From contig DAOUDG010000084.1 of NCBI GenBank assembly GCA_034431435.1, positions 62,001 through 126,000 on the forward strand: a DNA stretch of 64,000 nt. The letters are read 5' to 3'. Positions 26,710 through 35,488 of the stretch are shown here, piece by piece. Under the pieces are notes generated by a model. That model was not told the DNA's origin and searched no databases. It saw nothing but the letters and a program-made list of their open reading frames with translations. The position numbers and the translations under genes were made by a program. Origin of the DNA: JAHCIE01 sp034431435 (lineage in GTDB: Bacteria > Chloroflexota > Anaerolineae > Epilineales > JAHCIE01). The stretch's first letter is position 1. Every line of letters starts with the position of its first letter.

Positions 26710-27705
26710 ATGAACGCAACGGTGTATACACAGTACGGACCACCCGAGGTGCTTCACTGCCAGGCAGTAGCCACGCCCCTGCCCACGGACAACGAGATAC
26801 AGGTGCGGGTCAGCGCCGCGTCCGTCAACTACGGGGACATCCTCGCCCGTGACTTCGGGAACCTCTCCCCGCGTGAGTTCAACATGCCCATGCTGCTGTG
26901 GCTGCCGGCGCGGCTGAGCTTCGGGGTCCGCACGCCCCGCAAGCCCATCCTGGGCAACGAGTTTGCGGGGACCGTCGCGGCCGTGGGGGCCAGCGTCAGC
27001 CGCTTCAGGGTGGGCGATCGCGTGTTTGGCTATCTAGGCCCGCGCATGGGCGCGTACGCCGAGTACCTCTGTCTGCCCGAAGACGGAGCGGTCGCCCTGA
27101 CGCCGCGCACCATGACCGACGCGGAAGCGGCGACCGTGCCCTACGGGGCATTGATGGCGTTGGGGCTACTGCGCAAAGTGGGCATCCAGCCAGGCCAGCG
27201 GGTGCTAGTCAATGGGGCCAGTGGTGGGATCGGGTCAGCCGCCGTCCAGCTCGCCAAGTACTGGGGCGCGGAGGTCACCGGCGTATGCAGCGCGCCCCGG
27301 CTGGCGATGGTGAAAGCCCTGGGGGCGGACAGAGTCATCGACTACACCCGCCAGGACTTCACGCAGCAGAACGAGACCTACGATCTCATCTTTGATGTGC
27401 TGGGGCGGAGTTCGTTTGCCCGCTGCAAGCGCGTGCTGACGGCGAACGGCGTCTATCTGCTGGCCAGCTTCAAGTCGAGGCAGCTCGGCGAGATGCTCTG
27501 GACCTCCGTCGCGGACTCTCAGAAAGTCGTGTGTGTGCTGGCCAGCGAGAAGGCCGACGATCTGGACTTCATCAGGCAACTCATCGAGGCCGGGAAGTAC
27601 AGGGCCATCGTCGATCGCTGTTTTCCCCTGGCACAGGCCGCCGAGGCTCACAGGTACGTGGAGGATGGACATAAGCAGGGAGCCGTCGTCATCACGATGG
27701 GCTGA
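26710..27705 (+). CDS. MDR-family NAD(P)-dependent oxidoreductase, tandem paralogue
   Basis: The ATG at 26710 follows GGGGAGG by 5 bases; the frame is open to 26680 but lacks support there. The 331-residue protein has MNATVYTQYGPPEVLHC, ILGNEFAGTVAAVGASVSRFRVGDRVFGY and the nucleotide loop GASGGIGSAAVQLAKYWGAEV. Zinc-site residues are missing, as in quinone oxidoreductases. It shares the order and motifs of the upstream gene, with a longer N-terminal loop (NLSPREFNMPMLLWLPARLSF). A terminator hairpin follows directly. Confidence 0.88.
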   Translation: MNATVYTQYGPPEVLHCQAVATPLPTDNEIQVRVSAASVNYGDILARDFGNLSPREFNMPMLLWLPARLSFGVRTPRKPILGNEFAGTVAAVGASVSRFRVGDRVFGYLGPRMGAYAEYLCLPEDGAVALTPRTMTDAEAATVPYGALMALGLLRKVGIQPGQRVLVNGASGGIGSAAVQLAKYWGAEVTGVCSAPRLAMVKALGADRVIDYTRQDFTQQNETYDLIFDVLGRSSFARCKRVLTANGVYLLASFKSRQLGEMLWTSVADSQKVVCVLASEKADDLDFIRQLIEAGKYRAIVDRCFPLAQAAEAHRYVEDGHKQGAVVITMG

Positions 27706-27706
27706 C

Positions 27707-27735
27707 GCCCCCCGTGCGCGAAACGGGGGCTTGTC
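27707..27735 (+). terminator. hairpin terminator after the MDR pair
   Basis: GCCCCCCGT (27707-27715) pairs with ACGGGGGC (27723-27730) around a seven-base loop and is followed by TTGTC. It starts 2 bases after the stop codon. A second small hairpin, ACCCC/GGGGT at 27809-27825, lies in the same 173-base gap and may serve the convergent minus-strand gene. Confidence 0.65.
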
Positions 27736-27878
27736 GCGCCCCGATGATGAAACCGCGCGGACGCAACCAGGCTTGGCGCAGCCGTCGGCGTCCCCCTATG
27801 ACCATGATACCCCTCTAGGCGGGGTGTCCAATGGAGAACCGTTCACCCAACGGGAAGCTTAGGGGCGTGATGGCTGAC

Positions 27879-28667
27879 TCACCGGAAGTAGACGCGGCGA
27901 CCCGTCAGGCGGCTGATCACCTGATGCAAGACGTAGATGACCACGCCGATTACCAGATCGATGACCAGGGTGAGGGTGAACGCAAACAGTAGCGTGTCGA
28001 GGGTGCGGCGAACCGCAGCCAGTAGCTCCGGCGGCGGCTGGCGGACGCCCGTCAGGATGACGACGATGGTAGCCAGGGCGATGAGGTAGAGGGCGGCCGC
28101 CCACCAGTCGCGCCGGTCGGACGCGCTCGGCATCAGGCTGTTGCTGATGCTAAACGTCAGGTACAGCCACAGCCAGGCGTCAGCCACGCGGAACAGGTCC
28201 GCCAGGTGGGTGACGACGGCGGTGATGATGCTCGTCGGCGGCAGATCGACCGCGAGCGCCTGGCGAAAGCCATAGTTGCCGATGAGGACAATCGCGGCGG
28301 TGCCGAAGATAAACGGGGCGACACCAATCAGGCTGGCGCGAATCGGGTCGGTCTTGCCAATCATCACGTAACCCATCGTCACCTGCACCTGCTGGCCGCG
28401 AGTGACATGGCGCGACGGCCCCAGCGAGAACTGACCCGTGGGGACGAACAGCAGCTTGGCGGTCAACCAGTGGCTAAACTCGTGGAGGAAGATGCCCGGC
28501 GCGAGCACGAGGAAACGCAGCCAGATGGCGCGGTAGTCGCTGCCCAGGGTGATGACGCCCAGCGCGTGCAGGTGAATCATCACCCAGCGCTTGAGCAACG
28601 TGACAGGGACCATGAGCAGCCCCAGCCATAGCAGGCTGGTCCAAAGATCGGGCATGGCGGGCGTCAT
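27879..28667 (-). CDS. multi-pass membrane protein with HEFSH motif (possible metallopeptidase)
   Basis: The 262-residue protein has about five to six membrane helices. Residues 62-66 read HEFSH in the segment PGIFLHEFSHWLTAKLLF, a zinc-binding HExxH motif of the membrane metalloprotease kind, followed by a beta-like stretch (GQFSLGPSRHVTRGQQVQVTMGYVMIGKTD). The second-ligand NPxxD-type motif of M50 proteases is not evident, so protease activity is uncertain. It lies downstream of tpiA with a 99-base gap that holds an inverted heptamer repeat. Confidence 0.6.
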   Translation of the reverse strand: MTPAMPDLWTSLLWLGLLMVPVTLLKRWVMIHLHALGVITLGSDYRAIWLRFLVLAPGIFLHEFSHWLTAKLLFVPTGQFSLGPSRHVTRGQQVQVTMGYVMIGKTDPIRASLIGVAPFIFGTAAIVLIGNYGFRQALAVDLPPTSIITAVVTHLADLFRVADAWLWLYLTFSISNSLMPSASDRRDWWAAALYLIALATIVVILTGVRQPPPELLAAVRRTLDTLLFAFTLTLVIDLVIGVVIYVLHQVISRLTGRRVYFR

Positions 28668-28693
28668 CAGCCAGTGGTGCTCATTGGTACGGC

Positions 28694-28765
28694 GGGACCA
28701 GGGACGGAGGACGAAGGACCACTAGCGACCAGCCCTTTGGTCCTTCGTCCCTGGTCCCTGGTCAT
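28694..28765. repeat. inverted pair of heptamer arrays between two genes
   Basis: The left arm has units gggacca, gggacgg, aggacga, aggacca; the right arm has tggtcct, tcgtccc, tggtccc, tggtcat. The inner ends form a perfect 11-base stem, ACGAAGGACCA (28711-28721) with TGGTCCTTCGT (28738-28748), and a 16-base loop. It sits between tpiA and the next gene on the minus strand, so it might act as a weak terminator or an RNA-processing site. Confidence 0.8.
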
Positions 28766-28766
28766 C

Positions 28767-29531
28767 CTAGCCCTTCGCCTGGGCGGCGGCCTGGATGATG
28801 GCCGTGAAGTCCGCGCTCTTGAGGGCGGCGCCGCCGATCAGCCCGCCGTCGATGTCAGGCTCGCTCAGCAACTCCAGCGCGTTCGCCGCGTTCATCGAGC
28901 CACCGTACTGGATGCGGATGGCGTCGGCGACAGCGTGGTCGTACCGCTGGGCCAGGACGGCGCGAATCTCGCGGTGAACCGCGTTCGCGCCCTCCGGCGT
29001 CGCGGCGCGGCCCGTGCCGATGGCCCACACTGGCTCGTAGGCGACCACTGTGCCCTGCGCCTGCTCCGCGCTCAGCCCCTCGTAGGCGGCCCGCACCTGG
29101 CGCGCCACGACCGCACTGGTGTGGCCTGCCTCGTTCTCCTCCAGCGTCTCCCCGACGGCGATGATGGGGATGAGGTTGTGAGCCAGGGCCGCATGGACCT
29201 TCTTGTTCACTGTCTCATCGGTCTCGCCGAACATCTTGCGCCGCTCCGAGTGGCCGAGGATGACGTAGTCCACCAGACCTTGCAGCATGACCGGCGTCAC
29301 CTCGCCTGTATAGGCCCCCGACTTCTCCCAGTACATGTTCTGCGCGCCGACCTTGAGGAATGTCCCCTTCAGGCGCTCGGCGACAGGGTAGAGGGCCGTG
29401 AAGGGCGGACAGACGACCATGTCGACGCCCTGGACGCCCTCCAGGCTGATCAGCAACTCGTTGACCAGGGTCAACGCCTCCGCTGCGGTCTTATTGGCTT
29501 TCCAGTTTCCGGCAATGATAGGTTTGCGCAT
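28767..29531 (-). CDS. tpiA: triosephosphate isomerase
   Basis: TpiA interconverts dihydroxyacetone phosphate and glyceraldehyde 3-phosphate. The 254-residue protein has the expected N-terminus AGNWKANKT (Lys11), the catalytic His94 in LGHSERR, Glu166 in AYEPVWAIGTG and the phosphate loop IQYGGSMNAANA. The length is normal. It starts 9 bases after the stop of the GAF-SpoIIE gene upstream, so it appears to be part of the stress-signalling operon, which is unusual for a glycolytic enzyme. AGGAGG sits 5 bases before the ATG. Confidence 0.98.
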   Translation of the reverse strand: MRKPIIAGNWKANKTAAEALTLVNELLISLEGVQGVDMVVCPPFTALYPVAERLKGTFLKVGAQNMYWEKSGAYTGEVTPVMLQGLVDYVILGHSERRKMFGETDETVNKKVHAALAHNLIPIIAVGETLEENEAGHTSAVVARQVRAAYEGLSAEQAQGTVVAYEPVWAIGTGRAATPEGANAVHREIRAVLAQRYDHAVADAIRIQYGGSMNAANALELLSEPDIDGGLIGGAALKSADFTAIIQAAAQAKG

Positions 29532-29540
29532 AGGGCCTCC

Positions 29541-32024
29541 TTAAGGCTCACGGGTTTCGATGTCGGCGAGGTCGCGTTTGATGACGACCAGCGCATAATC
29601 ATCAAATTGAGGGGCATCCTCAGTGAAGGTTGTGACAGCGGCGATGATGGCCTCGATGATGTCGGCGGCGTTCTGGTTGTGATACGTATGGACCGTCTCA
29701 GCGAGACGCGCGTCGCCGAAGTCGGCCTCCTGTGGGTCGATGGCCTCAGTCACGCCGTCGGTATAGAGCACGAGCACATCGCCCAGGTTGAGAATCGTCT
29801 GGCACTCCTGCAACTGGATAGTATCCACCGCGCCGAGGACGATGCCTCGGCTCTCCAGGTATTCGGTAGTACCGGTGGCGGCGCGATAGACCAGCGGCGG
29901 CGTGTGGCCGGCGTTGACGTAGGTGAGAGCGCCCGTCGCTGGCTCCAAGATACAGTAGCACAGGGTCACGAACATGTCGGCGCGCGTGTCGTTGAGCAGC
30001 AGCGCGTTGGCGCGGACCAGCGCCTCGGCGGGTGGGCGGCGGCCCAGCACCGAGGCGCGAATGGAACTCCGCGCCACGGCCATAAAAATGGCGGCCGGGA
30101 TCCCCTTGTCCGACACATCGGCGATGACGAACCCCCAGCGCCCCTCTGTCAGGGCCAGGAAGTCATAGAAGTCGCCCGCCATTTCCAGGGCGGGCCGCCA
30201 GAAGGCCGCCGCCTCCCAGCCTTCGATCTGGGGCGGACTTTCGGGCATCAGCGACGACTGAATCTCGGCCGCCAGCGCCAGTTCCTGCTCAAGCCGCTGC
30301 CGCGCCAGCGTCTCCTCGTAGAGGCGCGCCTCCTCGATGGCGATGGCGATCTGGTCGGCCAGCGTCTGCAACACGAACAGGTCGTCGCGGTCAAAGGCGT
30401 TGAGGCGGCTGCTCTGCACGTCCAGCACACCCACCACCCGCGACTCTACCTTCAGGGGCACGGCCAGTTCAGACCTGGTGCCGCGCAGCACGGCCTCTGG
30501 GTCGCGCACGTAGCGCGGCTCGGCGGCCACGTCGTTCGCCATCAGCGGCTCGGCCTGGTTGGCGACCCAACCAATGATACCCCGATCGGTAGGCACGATG
30601 TATCCCCGCGCGCGCCGCGCCTCATTCAGGTAGCCCGTGCTGGCGCGGAAGACGGCCTCGCCGCGGTCGTTGACGGTCAGAATCTGCACGAAATCATAGC
30701 CGAAGCTGGCCTGCACCAGCTGCACCACCCGGCTGAACAGGTCTTCCAGGTTGATGATCGCCGCCACCTGACGACTCACCTCGCTAATGGCGCTCAACTG
30801 GATAGCGCGCTTCCACTCACGCTCGTACAGGCGCGCATTCTCGACGCCCACGGCCAACTGGCTCGCCAGAGTGGTCATCATGCGCGCCTGGTTGTAGCTG
30901 AACGCCCCCGGCGCCGGACTCTGCACCAGGATGCCGCCGATGACATCGCGCCCTGACTGGAGGGGCACAGCCAGCACCGAGCGCGTGTCAGACGCGAGGG
31001 TCAGGCCGGGCAAGGCATCGGCGGCGGCGGTGGCGCGCAGCGCCTGCGCTTCGGGCGCCTCCCGCAGCCACTCGGTGACGCCAGCCAGCGGCATCTGGTC
31101 CAGGGGCTGCCGCTCACCGTTCTGCACCCACAGCGCCGGCCGTAGCGCGTTCTTCTCGCTGTCCAGCAACACCAGCCGGAAGTCGGAGCCGCTGACGATA
31201 CGCGTCGTGTACTGGTAGGCCAGATCCGCCAGGCGCTTGACGTCCATCTGCGCGCCGACGATGGCCTGCCCCAGCTCCTCGAAGGTCGTCAGTTCCGTCA
31301 CTCGCTCGCCCAGGGCCTGCCGTGTGCGGCCCAGGCTCTGGATGAGCAGGCTCACGGCCAGCAGCATCAGGGCCAGAATGCTGAACTCAGCTGGTCCCAG
31401 CACCGCATACACGGCCGCCATGAGCGGCGCGAAGGGCAGGGGAATCAGCTCCACCGCGATTGCGGTGGGTCCGATGCGCCGCAGCGTGCCCCACGCCGCC
31501 CGCCAGCCGTCGACGAGGGCCACGCGCAGGAACCAACCCACTGTGCCAATCATGAACCATGTCAGGAACAGCCCCAGCATGGGTAGGGTCTGGGGGATCT
31601 GGATGTGGCTGGGTGGGATGCGCCCCCCCAACGCCAGGTATACCCAGCCCCCCGCCAGAGCCATGATGGCGCTCAGGCCAGCCTCGAACAGGGGCGCTGC
31701 CACGTGAGTCCAGGCGTTGAACGGGTAACGGCGGAAGGTATGGGCCGTGAGATAGATGGTCTCGCTGCTGGCCGCGACCAGCGCGCCAGTGATGGGGCCG
31801 AACAGGAGCAGCGCCGCGATATCGACAATCCCCACCAGGCTGTGGGTCGCGTCGGGGACAATCCGAAACCCCGCCCGCTTGACCATCGTCGACAGGAGAA
31901 TGAAGACGACCACCGCCAGTGGCGGCCCGGCGATGCCGTCGCGCAGAATGAGATAGGCCAGCGCGCCAAGCCCGCCGATGGCGACCAGCGTCTGGTAGAT
32001 GCGCGCACCGAGAGTAAGTCTCAT
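29541..32024 (-). CDS. membrane GAF-SpoIIE (PP2C) serine phosphatase
   Basis: The 827-residue protein has an N-terminal membrane domain of about seven helices (residues ~10-235), then two GAF sensor domains (~256-400 and ~420-565), a coiled linker and a SpoIIE/RsbU-type PP2C phosphatase (~590-815). The phosphatase keeps its metal-binding motifs: AGDFYDF, VIADVSDKG, VNAGHTPP and LYTDGVTEA. Such enzymes dephosphorylate STAS antagonists and so release sigma factors or other targets. The GAF domains and membrane domain should sense a signal that the sequence does not reveal. It lies in one minus-strand operon with the kinase-STAS fusion. Confidence 0.92.
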   Translation of the reverse strand: MRLTLGARIYQTLVAIGGLGALAYLILRDGIAGPPLAVVVFILLSTMVKRAGFRIVPDATHSLVGIVDIAALLLFGPITGALVAASSETIYLTAHTFRRYPFNAWTHVAAPLFEAGLSAIMALAGGWVYLALGGRIPPSHIQIPQTLPMLGLFLTWFMIGTVGWFLRVALVDGWRAAWGTLRRIGPTAIAVELIPLPFAPLMAAVYAVLGPAEFSILALMLLAVSLLIQSLGRTRQALGERVTELTTFEELGQAIVGAQMDVKRLADLAYQYTTRIVSGSDFRLVLLDSEKNALRPALWVQNGERQPLDQMPLAGVTEWLREAPEAQALRATAAADALPGLTLASDTRSVLAVPLQSGRDVIGGILVQSPAPGAFSYNQARMMTTLASQLAVGVENARLYEREWKRAIQLSAISEVSRQVAAIINLEDLFSRVVQLVQASFGYDFVQILTVNDRGEAVFRASTGYLNEARRARGYIVPTDRGIIGWVANQAEPLMANDVAAEPRYVRDPEAVLRGTRSELAVPLKVESRVVGVLDVQSSRLNAFDRDDLFVLQTLADQIAIAIEEARLYEETLARQRLEQELALAAEIQSSLMPESPPQIEGWEAAAFWRPALEMAGDFYDFLALTEGRWGFVIADVSDKGIPAAIFMAVARSSIRASVLGRRPPAEALVRANALLLNDTRADMFVTLCYCILEPATGALTYVNAGHTPPLVYRAATGTTEYLESRGIVLGAVDTIQLQECQTILNLGDVLVLYTDGVTEAIDPQEADFGDARLAETVHTYHNQNAADIIEAIIAAVTTFTEDAPQFDDYALVVIKRDLADIETREP

Positions 32025-32039
32025 GCCACCTTCGAAGGC

Positions 32040-32801
32040 TTAGCCAAAGGCCGCAACGGCCTGCTCTTCCGTGTCGTACATGGGCAGAATCATGTCAAAG
32101 CCTGCCATGCGGAAAATCTTGCGCACCGCCGGGTTGAGGTTGCACAGCTTCACATCGCCCTGGTTGCGCCTCGCTCGCCGTACCGCCAGCAGTAGCGTGC
32201 GCAGGCCGGTGGAACTGACATAGGTCACCTGCTGGAAGTCAACGACCAGACGATGAAGGTTCTCGTTCGCCAGGTTCTGCAGTTCAGCCTCCAGATACTG
32301 GGAGCCGTTGGCGTCGAGCCGCCCGCGCGGTACGACGATCGTGACCCCGTGGCCGTGGCGCGACGGGTGGCTGGACACGGCCCGCCGCCGCCGCACCATG
32401 ATGAGTTCGTTCCATCCCTCCTCATCGAAGCGAAAGTCTACCTGGTCCATCAACCGGCGCATGAAGTATAGCCCCAGGCCGCCTATCTCGCGCTTCTCCA
32501 GCGGGGCAGAGATGTCGGGTTCCGTCACCAGGTTGGGGTCGAAGGGGCGGCCGTGGTCGCGCAGCGTGACGATGAAGTCCTCCCCGCGCCGCTCGGCAAT
32601 GACCTCGATCGGGCCTTCCTGCGCCTGGTAGGCGTGCTCGATGATGTTGGTCACGGCCTCATCGACGGCCATCTGGATGTAGTAGGCCTCGTGCTCCGTC
32701 ATGCCGAAATTGGCCGTCACGTGGCCGATGAACTCGGCAATGCGCGCCAGGTTTTCGGGTCGGCTGGTGACGTTGAGGACGTAGCGGTCGTTCATAGTCA
32801 T
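32040..32801 (-). CDS. fused anti-sigma kinase (HATPase) and STAS antagonist
   Basis: Starting at the ATG at 32801 (GGGAG 7 bases upstream), the 253-residue protein has an RsbW-like histidine-kinase-type ATPase (residues ~10-140; N box AVDEAVTNIIEHAY with Glu48/Asn52, G1 box DHGRPFDP, G2 box GGLGLYFMRRL) directly joined to a STAS domain (~150-253; GRLDANGS, YVSSTGLRTLL with Ser196/Ser197 as likely phosphorylation site). RsbW-type kinases phosphorylate separate STAS proteins, so kinase and substrate type are here in one chain. It stands between two GAF-SpoIIE genes that could reverse the phosphorylation. No cognate sigma factor is in the window. Confidence 0.88.
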   Translation of the reverse strand: MTMNDRYVLNVTSRPENLARIAEFIGHVTANFGMTEHEAYYIQMAVDEAVTNIIEHAYQAQEGPIEVIAERRGEDFIVTLRDHGRPFDPNLVTEPDISAPLEKREIGGLGLYFMRRLMDQVDFRFDEEGWNELIMVRRRRAVSSHPSRHGHGVTIVVPRGRLDANGSQYLEAELQNLANENLHRLVVDFQQVTYVSSTGLRTLLLAVRRARRNQGDVKLCNLNPAVRKIFRMAGFDMILPMYDTEEQAVAAFG

Positions 32802-32882
32802 GGTAGGCTCCCAGAACCACAGAGATGGGGGGCTGGCGACTATCGGCCACGCATTGGCCGCCAGTCGCCAAACACCCATCCG

Positions 32883-35444
32883 TCAGCCGCTTGCGGCCAG
32901 TTTTCTCAGAATGACCAGCGTGATGTCATCAAAGGCCGGCTGACCCGCCGCGAAATCGGCGACAGCGCCGACCACTCTCCCTGCCACGTCGCAGGCCAGC
33001 GCCTGGTGCGCGGCGCGGGCCACGGCGAGCAGACGCTCCTCGCCAAAGGCGCCACCCCGACTGTCGATGGCCTCGGTCACGCCGTCGGTGTACAGCAGCA
33101 GCAGGTCGCCCGCCGCCAGGGATGCCGTAGCCTGCTGCCATTCCATGTCGGGCAGAATGCCCAACGCCGGCCCGTGCGCCTCCTGGCCCACCCATTCCAT
33201 GCGCCCATCGGCGCGCAGCAGGAGGGGCGGGTTATGGCCCGCGTTGACGTAGCACACCGTCCCGTCCGGGGCGAGCGTCATGTAGAAGGCGGTCACGAAC
33301 ATGCTCGACTCAGCATCGGCGGCGATGAGCCGGTTCGATTGGCCGATGGCCCTGGCCGGCGTCGCGTCAGCCAGGATGCTCGCCCGCAGCAGACTACGGG
33401 ACACGGCCATGAAGATGGCGGCCGGCGCGCCCTTGTCCGACACGTCGGCGATGACGACCCCCAACCGTCCATCATCCAGCGGCACGAAGTCGTAAAAGTC
33501 GCCCGTCACCACCCGCGCCGGTTCCCAGTGGGCGCACACATCCCAGCCCTCGACGCCGGGCGCAGCGTCGGGTAGGAAGCTGCGTTGGATGTGCCGCGCC
33601 AGCTCCAGTTCGCGCGCCAGCCGCTGCGCCTCGATCTCCGCCCGCCGTAGTCGCTCGTTCTCGATGGCGATGGCCGTCTGGTTCGCCATGCCCGCCGCGA
33701 TCTCCAGCAGACGCGGCGTAAAGCGCGGGTCCTCCAGAGAGGGATCGAGCACCATAGCTCCCACCAGCAGGCCGTGGGCGACCAGGGGGACCAACAGGGC
33801 CTGCTCCACCTGGAGGGCATCTAGCAAGGCCACGTCGTCGCCCTGGCTGCGCTGGACGAGGATCGGGCTGCGCTCGGCCAGCAGCCGCTCGAACGCGCGG
33901 GTCTGCTCGCTGGTCAGGGCGCGGAAGCGGGCCTCACGGGTGGCGGAGCCGTCCAGCGCCGTGACCAACTGGCGCGGGGCGAAACGCGCGGCCTCAGAGT
34001 CCCACAGGAAGAAGGCGCATTGGCTGGCCCCCAGAAACATGGGTGCGATGCGTCCGACCCGCTCCAGGATATCCTCGATGGTTTCGGCGTCCCGCAAGTT
34101 CTCGGCCACCTGGAGCAGCGCGTTGCGATGCCACGCCTCTTCGGCCTTCTCCTCGTACTCGCGGGCGTTGCGCACGGCCAGCGCCGCCTGCGCCGCGATA
34201 AGGCCCAACAGGCGCGCATCGTCGTCGTCGAAGTGGCTCGGAACCCTGCTATTCACGGACAGGACACCGATGCACTCGCCGTCGAGTTCCACCGGCACGG
34301 CAACCGCCGACCGCCAGCCGTGCAGCCGACTCAGGTCGGCCTCCACCGGCTCGACCGCCTGTAGCTCGGCCTCGACCACCGGCGCCCGCGACGCGAACAC
34401 CCTCTCCAGCAGGCCGCCCGGCGCCCGCCGCACTTCGCCGTCGCGCCGGATGTCCTCTCGCCACCCCCACGTCGCCAGCATCGAAAGGTCGTTGGCCTCG
34501 CCGTACAGGAGGATGGCGGCGGCGTCGCCGCGCAGCACACTGGCAGCCTCCTCGACGACCATCTCCGTCACCTGCTGCGGGTCGAGGCTGGACAGCAGGG
34601 CCTGCGACAGCCGCAGCAGCATCGCCTGCTCGCGCAGGTGGCGGCCGCGCGCCACATCCAGCAGCCGGGCGCGCTCAATCGCCATGCCCAGCTGATCGCC
34701 GACAGCTCCCAATACGTTCAGGTCGGCGGCGCTGAAGATCTCGCGCGCGGGGGCGGTGACGTTCAGAATGCCGAGCATACGCTTCCGGGCGCGGATAGGG
34801 ATGCTGGCGTGGTAGCGGAGGCCGCGCGTGTCGCCCGGCGCATCGGCCAGGCGACTGCACTGGATGATGTTGACAGCCCGCTTCAGCTGCCCCGTGCGCA
34901 ACTGGTACTGGCATTCACACTCGGGCAGGCGTCGCAACTCGCGGGCGTCGTCCTCGGCCAGGGCGGGCGGCAGGCCGATAGCGTCGATGGGCACAAACGT
35001 GCCCGTCTCGTCGAGTAGGAACACCCAGCCGGTACTCAGCTCCAGGAGGTCCGTCACCTCGGCCAGGGCGGCCGCCACGGCCTCTTCGACCGAGACGGCC
35101 TCGTTCAGCCGTTCCGCCACCGAGCGCAGGGTGTGCAGTTCGCGCAACGCGCGCTCCAGGCCCGCGCGCTCATCCAGCCCGCTCATCGCTTCAGTCTGTT
35201 CCTGCCACGCGACAAAGTCGCGCACCGGCGCCAGGCGCTGGCGCAGCGTCTCGCGATCTGGCCGGGTCGTTGCCGCCAGATGGGCGCGATACTTCACCAG
35301 GGCCGTGCGGGAGGCGGCCGCCGTAGCATCCGTGGCGCGCAGCCAGTCGAGAAAGGCTGCGACCTCTTTCAGCGCGGCCGACGCCGCCTCCGGCGCGATG
35401 TGCCTCTCTTGTAGGATGCGCGCGTAGTCTGACAAATGCTCCAT
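32883..35444 (-). CDS. cytosolic multi-GAF SpoIIE (PP2C) phosphatase
   Basis: The 853-residue protein has no membrane helix. After an ~85-residue N-terminal helical part come three GAF-like domains (about residues 100-265, 275-430 and 445-600). The first contains the Cys pair CECQY; a heme or metal role is possible but unproven. The C-terminal PP2C domain (~625-850) has TGDFYDF, VIADVSDKGAPAAIFMAVSRS, YVNAGHNPPLLL and LLYTDGVTEAID, so it should be active. The N-terminal helical part (FLDWLRAT, RTALVKYRAHLA) is reminiscent of the core-binding domain of tyrosine recombinases. It lies 44 bases after the STAS gene and 3 bases before the end of the kinase-STAS ORF region. Confidence 0.9.
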   Translation of the reverse strand: MEHLSDYARILQERHIAPEAASAALKEVAAFLDWLRATDATAAASRTALVKYRAHLAATTRPDRETLRQRLAPVRDFVAWQEQTEAMSGLDERAGLERALRELHTLRSVAERLNEAVSVEEAVAAALAEVTDLLELSTGWVFLLDETGTFVPIDAIGLPPALAEDDARELRRLPECECQYQLRTGQLKRAVNIIQCSRLADAPGDTRGLRYHASIPIRARKRMLGILNVTAPAREIFSAADLNVLGAVGDQLGMAIERARLLDVARGRHLREQAMLLRLSQALLSSLDPQQVTEMVVEEAASVLRGDAAAILLYGEANDLSMLATWGWREDIRRDGEVRRAPGGLLERVFASRAPVVEAELQAVEPVEADLSRLHGWRSAVAVPVELDGECIGVLSVNSRVPSHFDDDDARLLGLIAAQAALAVRNAREYEEKAEEAWHRNALLQVAENLRDAETIEDILERVGRIAPMFLGASQCAFFLWDSEAARFAPRQLVTALDGSATREARFRALTSEQTRAFERLLAERSPILVQRSQGDDVALLDALQVEQALLVPLVAHGLLVGAMVLDPSLEDPRFTPRLLEIAAGMANQTAIAIENERLRRAEIEAQRLARELELARHIQRSFLPDAAPGVEGWDVCAHWEPARVVTGDFYDFVPLDDGRLGVVIADVSDKGAPAAIFMAVSRSLLRASILADATPARAIGQSNRLIAADAESSMFVTAFYMTLAPDGTVCYVNAGHNPPLLLRADGRMEWVGQEAHGPALGILPDMEWQQATASLAAGDLLLLYTDGVTEAIDSRGGAFGEERLLAVARAAHQALACDVAGRVVGAVADFAAGQPAFDDITLVILRKLAASG

Positions 35445-35488
35445 GACCAGGCCACTCTTCTACGGCGGCCAGCCAGCCGCCGAATGGG

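Noticed and set aside
28674..30956. A 760-codon open frame on the plus strand, antisense to tpiA and a GAF-SpoIIE gene
   Set aside because: Its translation has the Gly/Arg/Asp/His-rich look of a GC-rich shadow frame, no domain is recognisable, and the minus strand has two clear genes.
32553..33575. A 340-codon plus-strand frame opposite the kinase-STAS and phosphatase genes
   Set aside because: It spans the end of one real gene and the start of another on the opposite strand and has no motif.
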